DNA of 64,000 nucleotides. It comes from Arenibacterium halophilum (GTDB lineage: Bacteria > Pseudomonadota > Alphaproteobacteria > Rhodobacterales > Rhodobacteraceae). The notes below the pieces were generated by a model, which saw only the letters and a program-made list of their open reading frames with translations, did not search any database and was not told where the DNA came from. The position numbers and the translations under genes were made by a program. Below, in pieces: positions 8,997 to 16,789 of this stretch (position 1 is its first letter; the number at the start of each line of letters is the position of its first letter). The stretch is taken from assembly GCF_005938225.1 (NCBI RefSeq), contig NZ_VCPC01000004.1, positions 124,001 through 188,000 on the forward strand. The letters run 5' to 3'.

Positions 8997-9021
8997 GCCG
9001 CCACGGCGGCACCGTGGCGGC
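8997..9021 (-). terminator. Terminator after the TRAP binding-protein gene
   Basis: A perfect 10-bp stem, GCCGCCACGG with CCGTGGCGGC, and a 5-base loop lies 35-60 bases past the stop of the minus-strand gene ending at 9056. On the minus strand it is followed by TAATTTT, a short U-rich tract as expected for intrinsic termination. Confidence 0.75.
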
Positions 9022-9055
9022 GAACCCGGAAAAATTCCCGGTCAGACAGCGGCGT

Positions 9056-10078
9056 TTACTGCGCCGAAAGCTGCTCTTCATACAGATCAAGCAGCGCCTG
9101 ACCCTCGGCCCCGGCCCGTTCGACATAGGCCGCAGCCGACGGCGCATACATCGCCGCCCGCAGCTCGGCGGCCTCTTCCTCGGAAACTTTACGCACGTCG
9201 ATTCCGCTCGTCTCGATCTCGGTCAGCGCGGCCTTGACCGCCTCTGCCTTGTGCGCCGTCAGCGCGGGGATGACTTCGGCAAAGGCCGCGACGATCACAT
9301 CGCGATGCTCTTGCGGCAGGTCGTTCCACCAGGTCGGGTTGAACAGAACCACGTCCTCCATCGCGCCATGGTCAGACACCACCAGATGCTTCTGCACTTC
9401 GTGAAACTTCATCCGCAGGATGGTATCCAACGGGTTTTCCTGCCCGTCCACGACACCCGTCTGAAGCGAGGTGTACAGCTCGCCAAACGGCAGCGCCACG
9501 GCCGAGGCGCCCAGCGCGCCGAACTGCTCGATCAGGATGCGGCTATCCATCACGCGAAACTTCTGATCCGCGAAATCCGCCATCGAATCCAACGGCTTGT
9601 TCGAGGTGAAATTCTTGCGCCCGTTGGGCCACAACGCAACGCCCACCACTCCACGGCTGGCAAAGGAATCCAGCAGCGCCTGCCCGAACGGCCCGTCGCG
9701 CAACGCCTGCGCCTTCGCGTCGTCTGCCGGCAGCAGATAGGGAATATCAAGGATCGACACCACGGGGTTGAACCCGCCCAGGAAGGCCGCGGGCGACACC
9801 GTCGCCTCGAGCGTGCCCAGCTGGACCGCTTCGGTCATCTCGCGCTGGTTGCCCAGCTGACCCTGCGGAAAAATCTCGAAAGCCACGGCGCCGCCGGTGC
9901 GTTCGCTGACCAGCTCTGCCACCTGTTCCAGATGAATGTGCCGGCTTTGCTGCATCGATTCCAGATGCCCGATGCGGGCGACATAGTCTTGCGCGGCCAA
10001 AGGCACACTTAGCCCGGCCAGCACCACGACCGAGGCCGCCAGACGGCGAAAGGAAAGAGAAGAATTCAGGGGGAACAT
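9056..10078 (-). CDS. TRAP transporter solute-binding protein, DctP family
   Basis: A 340-residue periplasmic binding protein. A signal peptide (about residues 1-29, ending in PLAAQ) is followed by the DctP fold, with IFPQGQLGNQREMTEAVQLG (near residue 88) and the substrate-carboxylate-binding Arg region in KFRVMDSRI near residue 187. AGGAG lies just before the start. TRAP systems import organic acids using ion gradients and need DctQ and DctM membrane subunits; neither is present here, so this is an orphan. It follows an amidohydrolase and a thiolase on the same strand, suggesting uptake of an organic acid or aromatic breakdown product. Confidence 0.9.
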   Translation of the reverse strand: MFPLNSSLSFRRLAASVVVLAGLSVPLAAQDYVARIGHLESMQQSRHIHLEQVAELVSERTGGAVAFEIFPQGQLGNQREMTEAVQLGTLEATVSPAAFLGGFNPVVSILDIPYLLPADDAKAQALRDGPFGQALLDSFASRGVVGVALWPNGRKNFTSNKPLDSMADFADQKFRVMDSRILIEQFGALGASAVALPFGELYTSLQTGVVDGQENPLDTILRMKFHEVQKHLVVSDHGAMEDVVLFNPTWWNDLPQEHRDVIVAAFAEVIPALTAHKAEAVKAALTEIETSGIDVRKVSEEEAAELRAAMYAPSAAAYVERAGAEGQALLDLYEEQLSAQ

Positions 10079-10191
10079 GGCAGCACTCCTTGGCTTGGGT
10101 GCAAATCCCTACCCCGACGCCGCCTTGTCATTCAACTGTCATGACAGCCCCGGGCGCCGCGCAACTGGCAAAGCGCCCGGTTTCAAGGCAG

Positions 10192-11064
10192 CTAGGTCAG
10201 GCCCAGCAGCTTGGCCGCGTTGTTTTTCAGGATGCCGGGGCGCACGTCGTCCCGGAAATCGGCCTTGTCGAAGGCCGCCAGCCATTTCTCGGGTGAAATC
10301 ATCGGCCAGTCCGACCCGAACAGCATCTTCTTGCGCAGCAGCGTGTTGGCATAGCGCACAAGAATCGGCGGGAAATACTTCGGCGACCATCCCGACAGGT
10401 CGATATAGACGTTGGGCTTGTGCTGCGCCACGGCCAGCGCCTCTTCCTGCCAGGGAAAGCTCGGGTGCGCCAGGATGATCGGCATGTCGGGGAAATCCAC
10501 CGCCACATCGTCAATATACATCGGGTTGGAATACTTCAGCCGCATCCCGTTCCCGCCGGGCATCCCCGAGCCGACACCCGTCTGCCCGGTGTGAAACAGC
10601 GCCGGCTTGCCGGTCTCCGCAATCGCCTCGTACAGCGTATAGGCCATCCGGTCGTTCGGATAGAAGCCCTGCATCGTGGGGTGAAACTTGAACCCCTGAA
10701 CGCCGTAATTCTCGACCAGGTTACGCGCCTCGCGCGCGCCCAATTTGCCCTTGTGCGGATCGATCGAGGCAAAGGGGATAAGGATATCGGAATGCTTGGC
10801 GGCCAGCTCGGCCACTTCTTCATTCTTATAGCGGCGATACCCGGTTTCGCGCTCGGCATCGACGGGAAAGATTACCGCCGCGATGTTCTGCTCGCGGTAA
10901 TGCGCCGCAGTCTGTTCGACAGTCGGCGGATGCTTCCACGGCGCACCGAAATATTCAGCCATCGCCGTTTGCAGATCGTCATACCCATCGTCCGCATGGC
11001 AGCCACAGGGCTCCTCGGCATGGGTATGAAAATCAATGGCCCGTACCTTTTCAAGGTCGATCAT
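10192..11064 (-). CDS. Amidohydrolase family protein (ACMSD-like decarboxylase/hydrolase)
   Basis: A 290-residue cytoplasmic TIM-barrel metalloenzyme of the amidohydrolase-2 superfamily (relatives: aminocarboxymuconate semialdehyde decarboxylase, oxalomesaconate hydratase, dihydroxybenzoate decarboxylases). Metal and catalytic residues are visible: DFHTHAEE at residues 10-17, FHTG near 160, AHPSFPW near 203, and GSDWPM near 254. The start at 11064 gives a family-like N-terminus; an upstream in-frame codon at 11100 would add twelve basic residues and is unlikely. Located between thiolase and TRAP binding-protein genes, it probably belongs to a catabolic operon. The substrate is unknown. Confidence 0.8.
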   Translation of the reverse strand: MIDLEKVRAIDFHTHAEEPCGCHADDGYDDLQTAMAEYFGAPWKHPPTVEQTAAHYREQNIAAVIFPVDAERETGYRRYKNEEVAELAAKHSDILIPFASIDPHKGKLGAREARNLVENYGVQGFKFHPTMQGFYPNDRMAYTLYEAIAETGKPALFHTGQTGVGSGMPGGNGMRLKYSNPMYIDDVAVDFPDMPIILAHPSFPWQEEALAVAQHKPNVYIDLSGWSPKYFPPILVRYANTLLRKKMLFGSDWPMISPEKWLAAFDKADFRDDVRPGILKNNAAKLLGLT

Positions 11065-11135
11065 CGCGGCAACTCCTCTTGCGGCACGGCGCGAAAACAT
11101 CCCGCCCGGCCTGAATTGTCAAATCCCCTCAGACA

Positions 11136-11170
11136 CCGCCCCTGCTTCTTTGGGCGGCAAATATCCTCGG
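11136..11170 (-). repeat. Copy C of an interspersed intergenic repeat
   Basis: Read on the minus strand, this contains ATATTTGCCG followed by AAAGAAGCAGGGGCGG. It matches the copies at 34247-34286 and 43705-43778 (shared AAGCAGGGGCG with the latter's left arm). Like them it lies just after a gene (the thiolase) and points in the direction of that gene's transcription. Confidence 0.6.
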
Positions 11171-11175
11171 GGGGC

Positions 11176-11197
11176 GCGGGGGGCCGAGGCCCCCCGC
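11176..11197 (-). other. Very GC-rich hairpin between thiolase and amidohydrolase genes
   Basis: GCGGGGGGC (11176-11184) pairs exactly with GCCCCCCGC (11189-11197) around a 4-base loop. It lies 39-60 bases beyond the thiolase stop and abuts repeat copy C. There is no U-tract, so it could be a processing or mRNA-stability hairpin, or an attenuator, rather than a classic terminator. Confidence 0.55.
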
Positions 11198-11235
11198 TTG
11201 TTCCTCATCCTGGAGGGCAGACACCCTCGCCCTGA

Positions 11236-12411
11236 TTACAGGCGTTCCACCGCCAGCGCGATGCCCTGGCCGCCGCCAATGCACATGGTGATCAGCGCGC
11301 GTTTGCCGCCAATGCGCTCCAGCTCGTACAGCGCCTTCACGGTGATGATCGCACCGGTTGCGCCCACCGGATGCCCCAGCGCGATGGCGCCGCCGTTCGG
11401 GTTGACCCGCGCGTTGTCGAGCCCCAGCTCGCGGCTCACCGCCAGCGCCTGCGAGGCAAACGCCTCGTTGCTTTCGATGACGTCGAAATCATCGACCGAC
11501 AGGCCCGTACGTTCGCACAGCGCCTGCACCGCAGGGATCGGGCCAATGCCCATCACCTCGGGGCGCACGCCGGCATGGGCATAGCCCAGCACCCGCGCGC
11601 GCGGTTTCAACCCGGCCGCCTGCGCCGCCTCGGCGCTGGCCAGCACCAGCGCGGCCGCACCGTCGTTGATGCCGCTGGCGTTGCCCGCCGTTACTGTGCC
11701 GTCTTTCTGGAACGCGGGGCGCAGCCCGGCCAGCGCCTCGGCGCTTGTTGCTTTCGGGTGTTCGTCCTTGGCAAAGGGCACCTTCTCGCGGCGCACCATC
11801 ACGTCGACCGGCACGATCTGGCTGTCGAAATACCCGGCCTCGATGGCCGCCGCCGCGCGCGTCTGGGATTGCAGCGCGAATTCGTCCTGCTGCTCGCGGG
11901 TGATCTGGTGCTCTTTCGCGACGTTTTCCGCCGTCACGCCCATGTGGCCGGTGCCAAACGGGCAGTTCAGCGCGCCCAGCATCATATCGAGCGACTTGAC
12001 ATCGCCCATCTTCTGCCCCCAGCGCGCCGAGGGCACGATGTAGGGGCTGCGCGACATGGCCTCGGCCCCGCCGGCCAGCGCAAATTCGGCATCGCCCAGC
12101 GCCAGCGACTGGATCGCCGAGACGATCGCCTGCGCGCCCGACCCGCACAGCCGGTTCACGTTCATCGCCGGGGTGCTTTCCGGCACGCCAGCGTTCATCG
12201 CCGCAACCCGGCTCAGATACATGTCGCGCGGCTCGGTGTTAATGACATGGCCGAACACCACATGGCCGATCTGTCCCGCGTCGACACCGGACCGCTCCAG
12301 CGCCGCTTCGGTTGCCACGGTCGCCAGATCAATCGGCGCAACACTCGACAGGCTGCCGCCGAAGGTGCCGATAGCCGTGCGCGCGCCGTCCAGAATCACG
12401 ATGTCTTTCAT
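11236..12411 (-). CDS. Acetyl-CoA C-acetyltransferase (thiolase)
   Basis: A 391-residue thiolase joining two acyl-CoA units or cleaving 3-ketoacyl-CoA. The nucleophilic Cys lies in NRLCGSGAQAI (about residue 88), the catalytic His in GGAIALGHPVGATGA (about 346), and the acid/base Cys in TMCIGGGQGIA (about 376). The length is typical. GAGG lies six bases before the ATG at 12411; a GTG four codons upstream is less likely. It could serve polyhydroxybutyrate synthesis or degradation of acids imported by the neighbouring TRAP protein; no phaB or phaC is adjacent, so catabolism seems more likely. Confidence 0.93.
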   Translation of the reverse strand: MKDIVILDGARTAIGTFGGSLSSVAPIDLATVATEAALERSGVDAGQIGHVVFGHVINTEPRDMYLSRVAAMNAGVPESTPAMNVNRLCGSGAQAIVSAIQSLALGDAEFALAGGAEAMSRSPYIVPSARWGQKMGDVKSLDMMLGALNCPFGTGHMGVTAENVAKEHQITREQQDEFALQSQTRAAAAIEAGYFDSQIVPVDVMVRREKVPFAKDEHPKATSAEALAGLRPAFQKDGTVTAGNASGINDGAAALVLASAEAAQAAGLKPRARVLGYAHAGVRPEVMGIGPIPAVQALCERTGLSVDDFDVIESNEAFASQALAVSRELGLDNARVNPNGGAIALGHPVGATGAIITVKALYELERIGGKRALITMCIGGGQGIALAVERL

Positions 12412-12533
12412 GGGGGTCCTCACTCTCTCTTCCTCGTCGGCGCGACTATACGCACGGGCCGACAGGCATTTCCAGTGTGATGCTGCGCTGCAGCCAATTG
12501 ACAGGACCCTACGTCACAAGGCAATTATCCGTC

Positions 12534-13100
12534 ATGACGGACAGTACCGACGACATACTGAACCTGCTGCCCGCGCGGCTGAAACAGGCGCGGCGCGCGC
12601 AGGGTCTGTCGCTCGAAGCGGTTTCGAACCTCTCGGGCGTGTCACGGTCGATGGTCAGCCAGATCGAGCGTGGCGAAAGCAGCCCGACCATCTCGACCCT
12701 GTGGAACCTGACCCGCGCCTTGCAGGTGGATTTCGCCGGCCTGCTCGAGGCCGAGACCCGCGATGGCACGATCGACGTTCTGCGCGCCCGCGAAACGCCG
12801 ACCATCGACAATATGGGCCAAGGCTGCCGCATCCGCATCCTGTCCCTGCCCGAGGAGGCCAACCGGCACGAGCTGTACGAGCTTGAATTGAAGCCCGGCG
12901 GCCGCCTGCCCAGCCAGCCCCACGCGCGGGGCACCGTAGAAAGCCTGACGGTGATCTCCGGCCAGCTTCAGGTGCAATCGGGCGCGGCGCTGGAAACGCT
13001 CGGCCCCGGGGACACCGCGCGCTATGCCGCAGATGTGGCCCACGCAATCACCGCCCCCGGCGAGGCGGCCCGCGCCTTCCTGATCGTGAAGTCGGAGTAA
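12534..13100 (+). CDS. XRE-family regulator with C-terminal cupin domain
   Basis: A 188-residue DNA-binding protein. Residues about 8-65 form a helix-turn-helix of the XRE/Cro type (LKQARRAQGLSLEAVSNLSGVS, then SMVSQIERGESSPTIST). Residues about 110-185 form a small cupin barrel that normally binds an effector. This architecture is common among local regulators of amino-acid and polyamine degradation. It lies 95 bases upstream of kbl-tdh on the same strand, and the intervening DNA carries repeated TTCCG elements, so it is probably the regulator of threonine degradation here. An upstream start at 12477 would add nineteen non-conserved residues. Confidence 0.85.
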   Translation: MTDSTDDILNLLPARLKQARRAQGLSLEAVSNLSGVSRSMVSQIERGESSPTISTLWNLTRALQVDFAGLLEAETRDGTIDVLRARETPTIDNMGQGCRIRILSLPEEANRHELYELELKPGGRLPSQPHARGTVESLTVISGQLQVQSGAALETLGPGDTARYAADVAHAITAPGEAARAFLIVKSE

Positions 13101-13117
13101 TTCCACCTTACCGGACA

Positions 13118-13168
13118 AATTTCCGCTAAACAGAATTTCCCCCATTTCGGAATTTTTTCCGCTATGAT
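13118..13168 (+). promoter_or_regulatory. Candidate promoter/operator of kbl-tdh
   Basis: Two direct copies of TTCCGCTA occur at 13121-13128 and 13157-13164, with a small palindrome CGGAA-TTTT-TTCCG (13148-13161) and a second AATTTCC at 13134-13140. A possible -10 box TATGAT (13163-13168) overlaps the second copy, 27 bases before the kbl start. The XRE-cupin protein encoded just upstream is the obvious candidate binder. No convincing -35 hexamer was seen. Confidence 0.45.
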
Positions 13169-13195
13169 AGACATCACGGCAAATGGAGGCCCGTG

Positions 13196-14383
13196 ATGTC
13201 CGAATCGTTCCTGTCGCACCTGTCCGAAACCCTTGCCCAGATCGAGGCCGACGGGCTGACCAAACGCGAACGCCCGATCACCTCGCCCCAAGGGGGGCGG
13301 ATCACAGTCGGCGAGCGCGAGTTGATCAACCTCTGCGCCAACAACTACCTCGGGTTGGCCGACCACCCCGACCTGATCGCCGCCGCCAAGGCCGCGATGG
13401 AGCCGAAGGGGTTCGGCATGGCCAGCGTGCGGTTCATCTGCGGCACGCAGGACATTCACCGCACGCTGGAACAGGCGCTGGCCGGGTTTCTGGGGATGGA
13501 CGATTCGATCCTGTTCGCTGCCTGTTTCGACGCCAACGGCGGGCTGTTCGAACCGCTGCTGGGCCCCGAGGATGCGGTGATTTCCGATGCGCTGAACCAT
13601 GCCTCGATCATCGACGGCATCCGGCTGTGCAAGGCGAAACGCTATCGCTATGCCAATTCGGACATGGGTGATCTTGAGGCGCAGCTGAAAGCCGCCCGGG
13701 CCGATGGCGCGCGCCACATCATGATCGCGACCGATGGCGTGTTCAGCATGGACGGCTATCTGGCGAAACTGCCCGAGATCCGCGCGCTGGCCGATGCCTA
13801 TGACGCGGTGGTAATGGTCGACGATTGCCACGCGACCGGCTTCATGGGGCCGCAGGGTCAGGGCACGCCCGCGCATTTCGGCACCCGCGCCGACATTCTG
13901 ACCGGCACTTTGGGCAAGGCACTGGGCGGGGCCATCGGCGGCTATGTCGCCGGGCCGCAACCGGTGATCGACCTGCTGCGTCAACGCGCGCGGCCCTACC
14001 TCTTTTCCAACGCGCTGCCCCCGGCCATCGTCGCCGCCGGGATCGAGGCGCTGCGCCTTGTCCGCGAAGGCGATGCTCTGCGCGCGCAACTGTTTGAAAA
14101 CACGCGCTATTGGCGTGCGGGATTGGAGCGGTTGGGGTTCACCCTGCTGCCCGGCGAACACCCCATCGTGCCGGTGATGCTGGGGCAGGCGCAGCTGGCG
14201 CAGGACATGGCCGCGCGCCTGTTTGACGAAGGTGTATATGTTTCGGGGTTCTTCTTTCCCGTGGTGCCGCATGGTCAGGCCCGCATCCGCACGCAGATGA
14301 ACGCGGCGCTGACCCGCGACGATCTGGACACCGCGCTGGCCGCCTTCGAAGTGGCGGGCCGCAAGACAGGAGTGCTGTCATGA
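13196..14383 (+). CDS. kbl: 2-amino-3-ketobutyrate coenzyme A ligase (glycine C-acetyltransferase)
   Basis: A 395-residue PLP enzyme of the alpha-oxoamine synthase family. It splits 2-amino-3-ketobutyrate, made by threonine dehydrogenase, with CoA into glycine and acetyl-CoA. Visible signatures are [13 protein letters not shown] near residue 42, the substrate/cofactor segment [25 protein letters not shown] around residue 210, and the PLP lysine in [13 protein letters not shown] near residue 240. GGAGG lies six bases before the ATG at 13196. Its stop overlaps the tdh start by four bases (ATGA), so the two form an operon. Confidence 0.96.
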   Translation: MSESFLSHLSETLAQIEADGLTKRERPITSPQGGRITVGERELINLCANNYLGLADHPDLIAAAKAAMEPKGFGMASVRFICGTQDIHRTLEQALAGFLGMDDSILFAACFDANGGLFEPLLGPEDAVISDALNHASIIDGIRLCKAKRYRYANSDMGDLEAQLKAARADGARHIMIATDGVFSMDGYLAKLPEIRALADAYDAVVMVDDCHATGFMGPQGQGTPAHFGTRADILTGTLGKALGGAIGGYVAGPQPVIDLLRQRARPYLFSNALPPAIVAAGIEALRLVREGDALRAQLFENTRYWRAGLERLGFTLLPGEHPIVPVMLGQAQLAQDMAARLFDEGVYVSGFFFPVVPHGQARIRTQMNAALTRDDLDTALAAFEVAGRKTGVLS

Positions 14384-15417
14384 CCAACGAAATGAGGGCC
14401 CTGTGCAAGGCCGAACCGCGTGAAGGGCTGTGGATGCAGACCGCCCCGGTGCCCGAGATCGGCCCCGACGACGTGCTGATCCGCATCAACAAGACAGGCA
14501 TCTGCGGCACCGATATCCATATCTGGAACTGGGACGACTGGGCCCAGCGCACCGTGCCCGTGCCGCTGATTACGGGCCACGAATTCGCTGGAGAGATTGT
14601 CGAGATCGGAGCCAATGTCGATGGGCTGACCATCGGTCAGCGATGCAGTGGCGAAGGCCACCTGATCGGCAAGACCTCGCGCCAAAGCCGGGCCGGCAAG
14701 TTCCACCTTGATCCCGCAACGCGCGGCATAGGGGTGAACGAACAGGGCGCCTTTGCGCAATATCTGAAACTCCCCGCGTTCAACGTGGTGCCCCTGCCCG
14801 ATGAAATTTCCGACGACATCGGCGCCATTCTGGACCCGCTGGGCAACGCGGTGCACACCGCGCTCAGCTTTGACCTGATCGGGGAAGACGTGCTGATCAC
14901 CGGGGCCGGGCCGATCGGAATTATGGCCGCTGCCGTCGCCCGCCATGTCGGCGCACGCTATGTCGTGATTACCGACGTGAACCAGCACCGGCTGGATCTT
15001 GCCGCGCAGGTGGCCGATGTGATCCCGGTGAACGTGTCGGAAACCGACCTTCCCGAGGTAATTGCCCGGCTCAAGATGAAACAGGGCTTTGACGTGGGTC
15101 TGGAAATGTCGGGCAATCAGCAGGCGCTGGACCAGATGGTCGAGGCGATGACCATGGGAGGCCGCATCGCCATGCTGGGGATCCCTCCGGGCAAATCGCC
15201 GGTCGACTGGTCGCGCATCGTGTTCAAGGCAATCACGATCAAGGGCGTCTATGGCCGCGAGATCTTTGAAACCTGGTACAAGATGATCGCGATGTTGCAG
15301 AACGGGTTGGACGTGTCGGGCATCATCACCCACCGCTTTGCGGCGGACGAGTTTCAGGCAGGCTTTGCCGCGATGAAATCCGGCCAAAGCGGCAAGGTGG
15401 TGCTGGACTGGCGGTAA
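14380..15417 (+). CDS. tdh: L-threonine 3-dehydrogenase without the structural zinc site
   Basis: A 345-residue zinc-dependent medium-chain dehydrogenase that oxidises L-threonine to 2-amino-3-ketobutyrate with NAD. Catalytic zinc ligands are present: Cys42 in [15 protein letters not shown], and His67-Glu68 in GHEFAGE. A Rossmann motif ([10 protein letters not shown]) lies near residue 173. Compared with Escherichia coli Tdh as I recall it, the loop after GEGH that carries four structural-zinc cysteines here has Gly97, Ser100, Ser103 and Asp111, so the second zinc site is lost although the rest of the loop aligns without gaps. Coupled to kbl, the function is very likely retained. Confidence 0.94.
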   Translation: MTNEMRALCKAEPREGLWMQTAPVPEIGPDDVLIRINKTGICGTDIHIWNWDDWAQRTVPVPLITGHEFAGEIVEIGANVDGLTIGQRCSGEGHLIGKTSRQSRAGKFHLDPATRGIGVNEQGAFAQYLKLPAFNVVPLPDEISDDIGAILDPLGNAVHTALSFDLIGEDVLITGAGPIGIMAAAVARHVGARYVVITDVNQHRLDLAAQVADVIPVNVSETDLPEVIARLKMKQGFDVGLEMSGNQQALDQMVEAMTMGGRIAMLGIPPGKSPVDWSRIVFKAITIKGVYGREIFETWYKMIAMLQNGLDVSGIITHRFAADEFQAGFAAMKSGQSGKVVLDWR

Positions 15418-15419
15418 CC

Positions 15420-16151
15420 CTACGGCACCAGCGGCAACCGCCCGGCTTCGTCCAGCATCCATGCGCTGGTGCCTTCGAACACCACCGGGTACAGAGTGCG
15501 GCCGTAACCCGCGCCGCCATCCAGGTTTACGCGGTTGCCATAGTGAAACGGCAAGTCGATGGCGGTATGGCCATGCACCACCAACCAGGGGTGCGGGCGA
15601 GACTCCTCAAGGAACCCGTCGCGGATCCAGATCAGATCTTCGGGATCTTGATGGGCCAGCGGAACGCCGGGGCGGATGCCCGCGTGCACGAACAGCAGCC
15701 CGTCCTGTTCGATGTGGCGCGGCAGGGCGCTGATGAAATCGCGATGCGCCTGCGGCACAGCGGCGCGCGCCTGCTCCAGCACCTCGGCCAGCGGACGGTT
15801 CGCCGCCTCGACCACGCCGTATGAGGCCAGCGTCTGCACCCCGCCCAGCCGGGGATGCAGCCAGCCGATGCCCGATTTGATGCGGGGATCATGCATCTCT
15901 CCGTCTTGCAGGAACCGGGCGAACATGCGGTCGTGGTTGCCCAGCACCACGCGCCAATCGCAACCTTGGGCGATGCCCCGCATGACACGGTCGATCACGC
16001 CCCGGCTGTTCGGCCCGCGATCCACCAGATCGCCCAGAAAGATCACCCGTGCGTCGCGCCCGCCGTCGGCTTCGATCCACGCCAAGGCTTGGTCGAGCAT
16101 GTCGATCTGGCCGTGAATGTCGCCGATCACATATTGGGGCGCGGGGGTCAT
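15420..16151 (-). CDS. PPP-family metallophosphatase (serine/threonine phosphatase or ApaH-like)
   Basis: A 243-residue cytoplasmic phosphoesterase with the bimetal motifs of the PPP family: GDIHGQ at residues about 9-14, GDLVDRGPNSRGVID near 42, and VLGNHD near 71; a late H-G-H (VVHGHT) is near residue 188. Members dephosphorylate phosphoproteins or dinucleoside polyphosphates, and the sequence does not decide between them. The ATG at 16151 has AGGAG seven bases upstream; the longer frame to 16208 is not supported. It converges with tdh, the two stops lying only two bases apart. Confidence 0.85.
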   Translation of the reverse strand: MTPAPQYVIGDIHGQIDMLDQALAWIEADGGRDARVIFLGDLVDRGPNSRGVIDRVMRGIAQGCDWRVVLGNHDRMFARFLQDGEMHDPRIKSGIGWLHPRLGGVQTLASYGVVEAANRPLAEVLEQARAAVPQAHRDFISALPRHIEQDGLLFVHAGIRPGVPLAHQDPEDLIWIRDGFLEESRPHPWLVVHGHTAIDLPFHYGNRVNLDGGAGYGRTLYPVVFEGTSAWMLDEAGRLPLVP

Positions 16152-16377
16152 GCCGGTCTCCTGTCTGACTTGAAGCCGGATTTCGCACAGCCGCGCCACG
16201 CGGTCCACCCTGCCCAGCGATCATGACGAAACCGCGATATGTGCCCGGAAATCCGCAGGTGTCGTGAAATTGAAGCCGCTCCCTTCGCAGATTGCGCAGG
16301 GTCGTTAAGATTTCGCCCACCCAGCGCGGCAGGTCCAACCCGCTGCGCCAAGGCAATTTGAAGAAGGAAAGACAAAG

Positions 16378-16746
16378 ATGAAGGGACTACCGTATTGGTT
16401 TTTCGCACTTGGCGTGCTGTCGGTGCTGATTGGCATGGTCTGGGGTATCCAGATGGCCGCGACACATGACCACCTGCTGTCACCGGCGCATGCACACCTA
16501 AACCTGCTGGGCTGGGTCAGTTTTTCGATTTACGCGTTCTTTTACCACCTCGTGCCCAATGCGGCGCAGGGGCTGCTGCCCAAGGTGCATTTCGCGCTGG
16601 CGCTGGTGGGGCTGGTGGTGCTCGTGCCGGGGATCGCCATGGCGCACATGGGTGTGAACGAGGGGGTCGCGGCGGCCGGGTCGATCCTCAGCCTGCTGTC
16701 GATGCTGGTGTTCGGGGTGATCATCCTGCGCCACGGCAGGGGGTAA
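16378..16746 (+). CDS. Small four-helix membrane protein resembling a heme-copper oxidase subunit I fragment
   Basis: A 122-residue integral membrane protein with four predicted helices (about residues 6-25, 42-62, 70-90 and 97-116). Helix two begins with SPAHAHLNLLGW, and a further His lies in YHLVPNA. His-rich helix starts of this type recall the N-terminal part of cbb3/NorB-like subunits, and the fold may bind heme, but only a few His are present and the protein is complete at this length. GAAGGAAAG lies before the start. It probably stands alone. Function not established. Confidence 0.75.
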   Translation: MKGLPYWFFALGVLSVLIGMVWGIQMAATHDHLLSPAHAHLNLLGWVSFSIYAFFYHLVPNAAQGLLPKVHFALALVGLVVLVPGIAMAHMGVNEGVAAAGSILSLLSMLVFGVIILRHGRG

Positions 16747-16789
16747 AGCGCGCGGCGGACCCGAAGCGAAGGCCCGCCGCACCCAAGGC

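Noticed and set aside
16209-16377. Possible minus-strand coding upstream of the phosphatase (frame from 16356)
   Set aside because: The frame runs into the phosphatase gene out of register and matches no known family.
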